From NCBI GenBank assembly GCA_031969915.1, contig DALYJJ010000027.1:1-52949 (forward strand): a stretch of DNA of 52,949 bases. The letters are read 5' to 3'. Of the stretch, positions 1 to 6,938 are shown one piece after another. This DNA comes from DALYJJ01 sp031969915. Lineage in GTDB: Bacteria > Acidobacteriota > Terriglobia > Bryobacterales > Bryobacteraceae. Position numbers and translations under genes: made by a program. Below the pieces are notes generated by a model, which was not told the origin of the DNA, made no database searches, and saw only the letters and a list, made by a program, of their open reading frames with translations. The number at the start of each line of letters is the position of its first letter. Positions within the stretch are counted from its first letter, which is position 1.

Positions 1-332
1 CGAAGTACTTCGGGGGCGGTGTGTTCGGAGCGCTGGACGATTACAAGGCGTTTTCGAAAGCGATTCTGATTCAACGGATCATCACGTCATCGGAAGCGCG
101 CGGCGCGGAGATTCTCGGCTTCGGCGACGGCTACGTGGAGATCCAGAACGTGAAGCAGGTGGGGGGCGTTGCCGTGGGTGTGGCCTCCGACGAGCCCGAG
201 TGCCGCCGGGTGGACGAGTGGAAACGCAACCGGCTGGTGGGCGTGGGCGCGGACTTCATCGTGCCCAACTACGAGGACCACGAAGAACTGCTCAGCGCGT
301 TGTTCCCCGCCAACGCCGCCGTTCCCGCATAA
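1..332 (+). CDS. HAD-superfamily phosphatase, C-terminal part (5' truncated by window edge)
   Basis: The open frame enters from the left edge (first complete codon at position 3) and stops at 330-332; about 109 C-terminal residues are visible. The stretch ILGFGDGYVEI matches the last catalytic motif of HAD hydrolases (GDG followed by an acidic residue), and the following GGVAVGVASDE is the usual small-residue strand. The nucleophile motif lies outside the window. HAD enzymes remove phosphate from small phosphorylated substrates in the cytoplasm. The genes downstream (PfkB kinase, ROK kinase, GmhA-like isomerase) suggest a sugar phosphate as substrate, perhaps heptose-like; this is inferred from context only. 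The next gene starts 2 nt after the stop. Confidence 0.75.
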   Translation, partial: KYFGGGVFGALDDYKAFSKAILIQRIITSSEARGAEILGFGDGYVEIQNVKQVGGVAVGVASDEPECRRVDEWKRNRLVGVGADFIVPNYEDHEELLSALFPANAAVPA

Positions 333-334
333 GC

Positions 335-1303
335 ATGGGTTCGAAGTACCCTCTTTTCGACCGGTCGCGGCTGGAGATCAAGCCGCTGGCTGAGCGCGTC
401 CACGACCTGGACCTTTCGCATTGGCTCGGGCTCGAAGACGCGGCGCCGCCCTTCAGCCACGCCGATCTTCCCAACGTGGCGGAGCGGTTGCGGCGGGCGA
501 AGGACCGGGGCGCCGCGCGTATTCTGATGATGGGCGCGCACCTGATCCGGGCGGGAGTGAACCGCCACCTGATCGACATGATGGAGCGCGGTGCGATCTC
601 ACATCTGGCGATGAACGGCGCGGGCGTGATCCACGATTACGAACTGGCCCGCATCGGCGCTACAACGGAGAGCGTCGCCCGCTACATCCGCACGGGTGAG
701 TTCGGCTTGTGGCGCGAAACCGGCGAACTGAACGATTGGATCGCCGCAGCGGCGCGCTCGGGCGCCGGCCTCGGCGAGACGGCGGGCCGGCTGATCGAGG
801 AGTCCGGGTTCCCGCACCGGAGCCTGAGCGTGTTGGCCGCCGCGTGGCGGTTGTCGATTCCGGTCACCGTTCACGTGGGTGTCGGCTACGACATCCTGCA
901 CGAACATCCCAACTGCGACGGCGCCTCGCTGGGCGCCGCAAGTTATACCGATTTCCTGATCTTCACCGCCGCGGTGGAGCGTCTGGAGGGCGGTGTCCTG
1001 CTGAGCTTCGGCTCGGCGATCATGGCCCCCGAGGTTTATTTGAAGGCGTTGGCGATGGCCCGCAACGTGGCCCGCCAAGAGGGCCGCCCGATCCGGAGCT
1101 TCTCGACCGCAGTCTTCGACATCGTCCCGATCGAAGGGGATGTTCATCGCGAACTGCCCCGAACGGATCCCGGCTACTACTTCCGTCCGCACAAGACGGT
1201 GCTGGTGCGGACCGTGGCCGACGGCGGCGAGAGCTTCTACATCTGCGGCAAACACCGGGAGACCTTTCCCGCGCTGCGCCGCGCCTACCTGGAACTGCCG
1301 TGA
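335..1303 (+). CDS. Deoxyhypusine-synthase-like protein of unknown function
   Basis: 322 residues from ATG 335. The middle of the protein (roughly residues 65-290) resembles the deoxyhypusine synthase fold: AMNGAGVIHDYELA followed by a GATTESVA segment, IPVTVHVGVGYDI with HPN and DGASLG, and LLSFGSAIMAPEV. True deoxyhypusine synthase modifies eIF5A, which bacteria lack, and I do not see its catalytic-lysine segment, so that reaction is not implied. Its place between a HAD phosphatase and an HldE-like kinase suggests an NAD-dependent or ligand-binding step in sugar metabolism; this is inference. The stop TGA overlaps the next start (GTGA), so the two are translationally coupled. Family assignment is by eye. 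Confidence 0.6.
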   Translation: MGSKYPLFDRSRLEIKPLAERVHDLDLSHWLGLEDAAPPFSHADLPNVAERLRRAKDRGAARILMMGAHLIRAGVNRHLIDMMERGAISHLAMNGAGVIHDYELARIGATTESVARYIRTGEFGLWRETGELNDWIAAAARSGAGLGETAGRLIEESGFPHRSLSVLAAAWRLSIPVTVHVGVGYDILHEHPNCDGASLGAASYTDFLIFTAAVERLEGGVLLSFGSAIMAPEVYLKALAMARNVARQEGRPIRSFSTAVFDIVPIEGDVHRELPRTDPGYYFRPHKTVLVRTVADGGESFYICGKHRETFPALRRAYLELP

Positions 1304-2298
1304 CGATACGCGAGATTCTGCCGGGAATTTCCAAACTATCCGCCCTGGTGGTGGGCGACATCTGCCTGGACCGCTGGTGCACCTACGAGCCAGCGCTCAC
1401 CGAGCCTTCGCGGGAAACGGGGCTGGACCGCGTGGCCGTGGTGCGGACTGAGTTGACCGCCGGCGCAGGCGGGACGGTGGCCAACAACCTGGCCGCTCTG
1501 GGCGTGGGACATGTTTCCGTGCTCGGACTGTTCGGTGACGATGGGCACGGCTTTGAACTGCGCCAGGCGCTCTCGCGGATGGGCATCGATGTGACGCTGC
1601 TGGTGAACAGCGGCCAGCGGCCCACGTTCACCTACACCAAGCTGATCAACGCCCGCACCGGCGAAGAGGACCGGGGGCGCGTGGATTTCGTCGCCGCAGA
1701 GGATGTTCCGGCCCCGCTCGAGGAAGAACTCGTGGATCACCTGCGCGCCGCATACTCCGATTTCGGCGTGATCATCGTCTCGGACCAGGCGGAAACGGAG
1801 ACCGGCGCGGTGGTCACCGCGCGGATGCGCGCGCTGCTGGCGGAGCTGGCGGCGCGCGACCACAAGCACGTGATCTGGGCCGACTCCCGGCTCCGCATCG
1901 AGCACTTCCGGCGGGTGATCGTGAAGCCCAATGAGCGCGAGGCCCGCGAGGCTTGCGGGCGCGCCTTCGGCGGCGGCATCGACCTCGAGCGCCTGCGCCG
2001 CCTGGCGGAGGCGCCGGTGTTGATGGCCACGCACGGCGGCGAGGGCGTGGAGGTGCTTTCCGAAGGTGCGCCGCGTACCTTTGTGGCGACGCGAAAGGTG
2101 GAGCAGCCCGTGGACATCTGCGGCGCGGGCGACAGCTTCTCGGCCGGCGCGGCGCTGGCCTATGCGCTCACCCGGGACGCCTCCCGCGCCGCGGAGTTCG
2201 GCAACCTTGTGGCGTCGATTACGATCATGAAGAAAGGCACGGGGACGGCATCTCCCGCTGAGATCCTCGAAAAGGCCAGATCCCTCGGCATCGAATGA
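1300..2298 (+). CDS. PfkB-family carbohydrate kinase (HldE/RfaE kinase-domain-like)
   Basis: 332 residues from GTG 1300, which overlaps the previous stop by 4 nt and fixes the start; the frame is open well upstream without a better start. N-terminal LSALVVGDICLDRW and the GAGGTVANNLAALG glycine patch are typical of ribokinase/PfkB proteins, close to the heptose-7-phosphate kinase half of HldE. The C-terminal signature with the catalytic Asp is DICGAGDSFSAGAALAYA (residues near 275-290). Cytoplasmic ATP-dependent sugar kinase; the substrate is likely a heptose or similar sugar phosphate given the GmhA-like isomerase nearby. No cytidylyltransferase domain is fused, unlike bifunctional HldE. Its stop overlaps the ROK gene start (ATGA). 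Confidence 0.85.
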   Translation: MTIREILPGISKLSALVVGDICLDRWCTYEPALTEPSRETGLDRVAVVRTELTAGAGGTVANNLAALGVGHVSVLGLFGDDGHGFELRQALSRMGIDVTLLVNSGQRPTFTYTKLINARTGEEDRGRVDFVAAEDVPAPLEEELVDHLRAAYSDFGVIIVSDQAETETGAVVTARMRALLAELAARDHKHVIWADSRLRIEHFRRVIVKPNEREAREACGRAFGGGIDLERLRRLAEAPVLMATHGGEGVEVLSEGAPRTFVATRKVEQPVDICGAGDSFSAGAALAYALTRDASRAAEFGNLVASITIMKKGTGTASPAEILEKARSLGIE

Positions 2299-3170
2299 CC
2301 ACGCTCGCGCTCGACATCGGCGGCACGAAGTTCACCGTCGCGGTCTTTGACGGCGAAACCATGGTGCGCCGCGAATCGCGCGCCACGGACCGGGCGGGCG
2401 GCCGCGGGTGGATGATGGAGCAGTTGCTGCCGCTGGCGAAGGCCTGGAGCCTGGAGTATGGCATCGGCAACTGCGGCATCGGCTTCGGCGGTCCGGTGGA
2501 TTTCCGGCGCCAGCGAGTGACGCTTTCGACGCACGTGGGCGGATGGGACGACTTCGACCTGGCGGGCGCGCTCGCCGGGGCCACCGGCGCGCGCACGGTG
2601 ATGGACAACGACGCCAACGTGGGCGCGCTCGGCGAGGGCCGTTACGGCGCGGGCCGCGATTGCCGGCCACTCTTCTATATGACGTTGTCCACGGGCATCG
2701 GAGGCGGCATCCTGACCGATGACGGACGCGTCCACCGCGGCGCCGATTCCTACGGCGGCGAGATCGGTCACCTCACCATCCGGCCGGGCGGTCCCGAGTG
2801 CCTGTGCGGGAGCCGCGGCTGTTTCGAACGGATCTGCTGCGGTCTGTGGCTGCAGCGCGATCACGGCCGGAGCGCGAAGGAACTGATGGAGGACGAGGCG
2901 TTCGTCCGCGATTACGTGGTGGATCTCGCGCTCGGTTTGAAGGCGGCGATCATGCTGTTGAACCCGGCGCGAATCGTAATCGGGGGCGGCATCGCCAAGG
3001 CGGGCGAACGCCTGTTCGCGCCGCTCCGAGACGAATTGCGGCGGCAGATTACGGGCTGGTCGCGCGCGCGGATCGATGTCGTCCCCGCCGCGCTGGGCGA
3101 CGATAGTGTGTTGTGGGGCGCGCTGGCGCTGGTGAATGAGGAATCGAATGCACTTTCCGGAACAGTATAA
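2295..3170 (+). CDS. ROK-family sugar kinase
   Basis: 291 residues. N-terminal ATP-binding motif LDIGGTKFTVAVFDGE, phosphate loop LSTGIGGGIL near residue 135, and the zinc-binding ROK signature CLCGSRGCFE near residue 172, preceded by the GGEIGH segment with the zinc/catalytic His. All are intact, so an active hexose or N-acylhexosamine kinase is expected rather than a ROK repressor; no N-terminal helix-turn-helix is present. It overlaps the PfkB stop by 4 nt and the following SIS gene by about 23 nt, so it belongs to the same transcript. Two kinases in one cassette suggest two phosphorylation steps or two substrates. Confidence 0.9.
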   Translation: MTTLALDIGGTKFTVAVFDGETMVRRESRATDRAGGRGWMMEQLLPLAKAWSLEYGIGNCGIGFGGPVDFRRQRVTLSTHVGGWDDFDLAGALAGATGARTVMDNDANVGALGEGRYGAGRDCRPLFYMTLSTGIGGGILTDDGRVHRGADSYGGEIGHLTIRPGGPECLCGSRGCFERICCGLWLQRDHGRSAKELMEDEAFVRDYVVDLALGLKAAIMLLNPARIVIGGGIAKAGERLFAPLRDELRRQITGWSRARIDVVPAALGDDSVLWGALALVNEESNALSGTV

Positions 3171-3702
3171 GAACGACCTCCTGAGAACGATCGAGAACAT
3201 CGACCTGGGCACGGTGGAGCAGGCCATCGAGTGGCTGAAGGCCGCGCGCGACCGGGGCAGCGCGATTTTCGTGTGCGGCAACGGCGGGAGCGCCGCCACC
3301 GCTTCGCACTTCGTCTGCGACATGGTGAAGGGCGCCAGTCTCGACCGCCCCGCGCGCTTCCGCATTCAGGCGCTCACCGACGCGATGGCGACCATCACCG
3401 CCTACTCGAACGACATCAGCTACGACCGGGTCTTTGTGGAGCCGCTCAAGAACTTCGCGCGGCGGGACGACGTGGTGATCGCCATCAGCGGGTCGGGCAA
3501 CTCACCGAACGTGCTCCGCGCCGTGGAGTACGCGAATCAGAGCGGGTGCAAGACCATCGCCATGACCGGCCGCAACGGCGGCCAACTGGGGCCGCTGGCG
3601 CAGTTGAACATCCAGGTGCCGGAACCGCACATGGGCCGCATCGAAGACGCTCACATGATCGTGTGCCACATGATCGCCTACTACTTCATGGACGCCGAGT
3701 AG
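3148..3702 (+). CDS. SIS-domain phosphosugar isomerase, GmhA-like
   Basis: 184 residues from ATG 3148, chosen over ATG 3136 because GAGGA lies at the right distance before it. The sequence follows GmhA (sedoheptulose-7-phosphate isomerase): FVCGNGGSAATASHF (GmhA has GNGGSAADAQH), a TAYSNDISYDRVF segment, the phosphate-binding ISGSGNSPNVLRAV, and a late RIEDAHMIVCHMI in place of IQE-H. Cytoplasmic aldose-ketose isomerase, the first committed step of ADP-heptose synthesis in known pathways. It overlaps the ROK gene and ends the cassette. Whether the product is glycero-manno-heptose or a related sugar cannot be read from the sequence. Confidence 0.85.
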   Translation: MHFPEQYKNDLLRTIENIDLGTVEQAIEWLKAARDRGSAIFVCGNGGSAATASHFVCDMVKGASLDRPARFRIQALTDAMATITAYSNDISYDRVFVEPLKNFARRDDVVIAISGSGNSPNVLRAVEYANQSGCKTIAMTGRNGGQLGPLAQLNIQVPEPHMGRIEDAHMIVCHMIAYYFMDAE

Positions 3703-3752
3703 CGTCTTCGAGCATCGCCGCAACGGCGCGGAGTGGCTCGAACGTCGCAACG

Positions 3753-3761
3753 TGGTATCAT
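3753..3761 (+). promoter_or_regulatory. Candidate extended -10 promoter of the AbiE-like module
   Basis: TGG followed by TATCAT matches the extended -10 form TGnTATAAT. It lies 44 nt before the ATG at 3805, and no convincing -35 is seen, as is common with extended -10 promoters. It overlaps the first copy of a direct repeat (3759-3769), so a bound regulator would cover the promoter. Confidence 0.35.
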
Positions 3762-3787
3762 GGCCGTGTTAAATAACATGGACGTGT
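3759..3787 (+). repeat. 11-bp direct repeat, candidate operator
   Basis: CATGGCCGTGT at 3759-3769 and CATGGACGTGT at 3777-3787 differ at one base and repeat with an 18-bp period, between the candidate -10 and the start codon. AbiEi antitoxins are known to repress their own operon through repeats in the promoter, so this is a plausible binding site for the winged-helix protein encoded just downstream. Binding is inferred. Confidence 0.4.
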
Positions 3788-3804
3788 GATGTTCGAGGAA
3801 CAGG

Positions 3805-4983
3805 ATGACTGCCGGTGAACGCGATCTTGCCCGACTTGTGGCCGACGCTTTTCGTCGGGCATCTTGGCGCGTCCATCACCCTCGGCAAGGCGATGGCCCT
3901 CAGCCGGACCTCATAGTGGAGGGCGGAGCGCGGAAGTACGTCGTCGAGATCAAGCGATCCTCGGAGGGGAGGCGCGATCGGGTCATTCCGTTGCTGTCGC
4001 AAGCGATCCTCGAGGCACAGGCATTCGCCAGGCAGTTTCCGGAGACGGTCGTTCCCGTCGCAGTGGTAGGAGCCGAACATCTTCCGCCTGCTGTTGTCGA
4101 TTCTGTCCAGAGGTATGCGGACCGCGTCGCGCCGCAGATGGTGGCCGGGCTTGTGGATGCTGCGGGCTTGCGGGCATTTTGGGGTCACGGGCTGGAGGTC
4201 CTCAACGCGCGCCCCTCTTCGAAAGAGGACCGCGCGCGCCGGCGGATTGCCGGACAACCGCTGCCACAGTTGTTCTCCGACCTCAATCAGTGGATGCTGA
4301 AGATCCTGTTGGCAGAGTCAATCCCCGAGGGTCTTCTGTCGGCACCCCGATCCCGTTACAGAAATCCAACGAAGTTGGCAAGAGCAGCGGGGGTGTCAGT
4401 GATGAGCGCCGTCCGGCTGGTACGGAAATTGGAAAACGACGGCTTCGTTGATCCGGACGAGGACGTGCTGGCACTCGCACGGATTCCCGACCTGTTAGGC
4501 CGCTGGTCGGCTCGTCGGGAGTCCGCACGAGAGTTTCCCGTCCGCTGGTTGGTCAAGCGAGATCGATCTGCATTCGCCGGGTTCCTCAAGTCTTACAACG
4601 CCGGTACCCCGTCCGTTGGTAACGCTCTTGCCGGGCGCCGGCGCCAGCCCAGAGCGTGCCTTGGACTCTTCGCCGCCGCGGAAGCACTGGGATTCGGATT
4701 CGTTCATGGCGTCCCGCCGCACATCTACATGGAGCGGTTCGAGCCGGCGGTACTGGAAGAATGGGGCCTATCGCCAGAGGGCGCCGAGCACAGTCCAGAC
4801 GCCTTCATACGCATCCCCGCAAACCCGGAGGCAGTGTTTCGCGCCGCCGTTGTGAAGGACGGAGTGCCATGTGCGGACATCCTGCAGGTGTGGCTCGATG
4901 TTTCGGATCATCCCTCTCGTGGAAAAGCGCAGGCAGATGCGATTGCGCGCCGGGCGCTTGCTCCGCTTCTGAGGAAAAGGTGA
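3805..4983 (+). CDS. AbiEi-like winged-helix protein with N-terminal PD-(D/E)XK-like domain
   Basis: 392 residues; the start has a GAGGAACAGG ribosome-binding site. Residues 1-100 look like a restriction-endonuclease-type fold: PDLIVEGG then YVVEIKRSS gives a D...ExK pattern followed by a helix rich in AILEAQAFARQ. A winged helix follows near residues 185-220 (TKLARAAGVSVMSAVRLVRK then LENDGFV). The C-terminal part (about 270-390) has the LGLFAAAEALGFGFVHGVPP and YMER features of AbiEi-type antitoxin or transcriptional regulator proteins. The stop overlaps the next ATG (TGATG), so it is coupled to a nucleotidyltransferase-like gene, the AbiE order. The N-terminal domain may be a degenerate DNA-binding nuclease fold instead of an active one. 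Confidence 0.65.
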   Translation: MTAGERDLARLVADAFRRASWRVHHPRQGDGPQPDLIVEGGARKYVVEIKRSSEGRRDRVIPLLSQAILEAQAFARQFPETVVPVAVVGAEHLPPAVVDSVQRYADRVAPQMVAGLVDAAGLRAFWGHGLEVLNARPSSKEDRARRRIAGQPLPQLFSDLNQWMLKILLAESIPEGLLSAPRSRYRNPTKLARAAGVSVMSAVRLVRKLENDGFVDPDEDVLALARIPDLLGRWSARRESAREFPVRWLVKRDRSAFAGFLKSYNAGTPSVGNALAGRRRQPRACLGLFAAAEALGFGFVHGVPPHIYMERFEPAVLEEWGLSPEGAEHSPDAFIRIPANPEAVFRAAVVKDGVPCADILQVWLDVSDHPSRGKAQADAIARRALAPLLRKR

Positions 4984-5832
4984 TGACGCCGGACGTTGCG
5001 GGCTTCTCCCGTCTGATTACTGCGCTCGACCCGTGGCTCGACCGGGTGGTGATCGTTGGCGGCTGGGCCCACCGGTTGTACCACCTTCACCCCGCCGCGC
5101 AGAAGCTCGACTTCGCGCCACTGATGACGCTTGATGCCGACGTTGCCCTTCCGCAGAAGCTGCTTCCGCAAACGCCGACGATCCGGGAGGCTCTTGTGGC
5201 GCATGGTTTCCAAGAAGAGTTCCGCGGCGACGACATGCCGCCGGCAACGCTCTATCATCTGGGAGACAGCTACAGTGGCTTCTATGCAGAGTTCCTGACG
5301 CCGCTCACCGGCGGCGAGTACACGAGATCCGGCAAGCGGAAGGCAACTGCGCAGATTGCTGGCGTGAATTCGCAGCAGCTACGATTCCTCGAACCGCTCC
5401 TGAACGACCCCTGGACCGTTGAACTGAGCATGGACGATTTCGGATTGCCCGCGCCTAAGGCGGTCCGCGTAGCGAACCCGATGGGATTCCTGGCGCAGAA
5501 GCTGCTGATCCACCGAAAGCGATGCGCTGATGACCAGGCGAAGGACATCCTCTATATCCACGACACGTTGCAGGTTTTCGGCGCGCGCTTTGGACGCCCT
5601 GCGGATCGAATGGACCGACCGGGTTCGTCCCAGCCTGCACCGAAAGGCCGTGAAAGAAATCGAAACTGCGAGCGATTGGCTCTTCGGCAAGATGACCGAC
5701 GTGATTCGCGAGGCGGCGGGAATCGCTGCCGACCGGAGGCTGAGTCCTGAGCGTGTGCGAGAGAGCTGCCGATATGGACTTCAGCAGATCACTCCGGCGG
5801 ATGCAGGTCAGGATACGGCGGGTACGCCGTAG
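4983..5832 (+). pseudogene. AbiEii-like nucleotidyltransferase, frameshifted
   Basis: ATG 4983 overlaps the preceding stop and has GAGGAAAAGG before it. Residues 20-60 carry VIVGGWAHRLYHLHP and, later, TLDADVAL, the GG...DxD pattern of AbiEii/AbiGii-type nucleotidyltransferases, followed by KLLIHRKRCADDQAKDILYI, a conserved region of this family. The family-like sequence then moves to the +1 frame: the first frame loses sense after LQVFGARF (about 5592), while the other frame continues from about 5587 with ALDALRIEWTDRV, EIETASDWLFGKM and a stop at 5830-5832. The original frame ends at 5750. A one-base gain (or two-base loss) or an assembly error explains this. The 3' end overlaps the convergent gene by 25 nt. 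Confidence 0.6.
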
Positions 5833-6746
5833 CGCATGGCGAGGTTTACGTTCTCGGTCACCTCGTCCTTAAAGCGTCCGCACATGCCCACAATCGCCGC
5901 ATCGCCGGGCTTGATGTTCGCGTAGGCGAAACGGAAGGCGGCTTCCACGTCCCGCGGCCGGGCGGAGCGGCCCGCCGCCAGCAGCTTGAAGGCGAGACAG
6001 GGGCGCTTGGTCTGCCGCACCATCTTCGTCATGCGCTCGGGGTCCTTCTCCATATAGATTTCGCCCATCGGGGCTTCGCCGAACGCCTCGCGGGCCTCTT
6101 CTTTGGTGCGCGTGACCCGGTAGAGACAGGTCATGTAATAGTCGATGTCCCAGCCGCTCGACTCGATGTAGTCGACCACGGCCGGATTGTGCGTGGAGAC
6201 GCCGACCATCACGCCCGTGTCGCGCACGGCTTTGCAGAATTCGCGGACCTTGTTCATCTCTCCGGCGCGGAAGCGGTCGTCGGTGCGGTTTCCGTGGTGA
6301 GCGATGCCGATGGGTTTCAAGTCGGCCGCGGTCTTGCCGATGAGGGTGAAGTCCGTGGTCATCTCGAAATCGCCGAGAAGAAACCAGTTCATCTTGCCGC
6401 CCTCGCCGCGATAGCGTTTGAAGTCCTCGATGCTCTGCCGCATGTAGTGGAGCTGCCAGGTTCCGATGCCAGCGGCTTCGGCGCGATGGAGCAGTTCCAT
6501 GCGCCGGTCCTGGGTCATGTACTCGCGCAGGAAGCCGTCGTAAGAAGGGTTGAAGTGGGTGTACCCGTAGAGGGGGTTGGAGCCGATGATCAGCCGGGTC
6601 ACCTCGGCCTGCCCGAACCTCACCTTCGGGAGCTGTGCCGGCGTAATGGTGGCCCCGGCGTTCCGCCCACCGGCAAGGGCAGCCACGCTGCTCACGCCGG
6701 CCGCCGTCCGCAAGAAGCTCCTCCGCGAATCCGCCATTCGTTTCAT
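5808..6746 (-). CDS. Tat-exported aldo/keto-reductase-like (TIM-barrel) protein
   Basis: 312 residues from ATG 6746, chosen because GGAGG lies just before it; the longer frame has no such site. The N-terminus SRRSFLRTAAGVSSVAALAGG is a twin-arginine signal with a hydrophobic stretch, so the folded protein goes to the periplasm. The mature part begins KVRFGQAEVTRLIIGSNPLYG, the opening strand of aldo/keto-reductase-like barrels (family members have LGxTGL-xV-xxxGxG), followed by LLHRAEAAGIGTWQ. I do not see a clear catalytic Tyr or Lys motif, so enzymatic activity is unsure; secreted members of this kind are common in Acidobacteria and Planctomycetes. It is divergent from the histidine kinase and convergent with the AbiE-like module. 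Confidence 0.6.
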   Translation of the reverse strand: MKRMADSRRSFLRTAAGVSSVAALAGGRNAGATITPAQLPKVRFGQAEVTRLIIGSNPLYGYTHFNPSYDGFLREYMTQDRRMELLHRAEAAGIGTWQLHYMRQSIEDFKRYRGEGGKMNWFLLGDFEMTTDFTLIGKTAADLKPIGIAHHGNRTDDRFRAGEMNKVREFCKAVRDTGVMVGVSTHNPAVVDYIESSGWDIDYYMTCLYRVTRTKEEAREAFGEAPMGEIYMEKDPERMTKMVRQTKRPCLAFKLLAAGRSARPRDVEAAFRFAYANIKPGDAAIVGMCGRFKDEVTENVNLAMRYGVPAVS

Positions 6747-6938
6747 TGCCACCTCCACGCGGGGAACCCGCATTGCCTCGATGATAAACGGAAAAGTTCG
6801 GCAAAACAACGGGTATTCAGCCTTGAAACTCCTGAAGTGGAACCGGCGAGCGCGGCGGGTTTCGCGGAAATCGGCTGACCGCCCCGCCGGACACCGGAGG
6901 CTGGCGCCGGAGCCGTGTTACTGTTGTCCTAAAGGCGC

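Noticed and set aside
709..1299. Upstream extension of the PfkB kinase frame to 709
   Set aside because: The extension lies over the deoxyhypusine-synthase-like gene in another frame, is arginine-rich shadow, and the GTG at 1300 overlaps the previous stop in the usual coupled way.
3760..3790. Small RNA or CRISPR-like repeat
   Set aside because: Only two short copies are present and they sit in a promoter, so an operator is the simpler reading.
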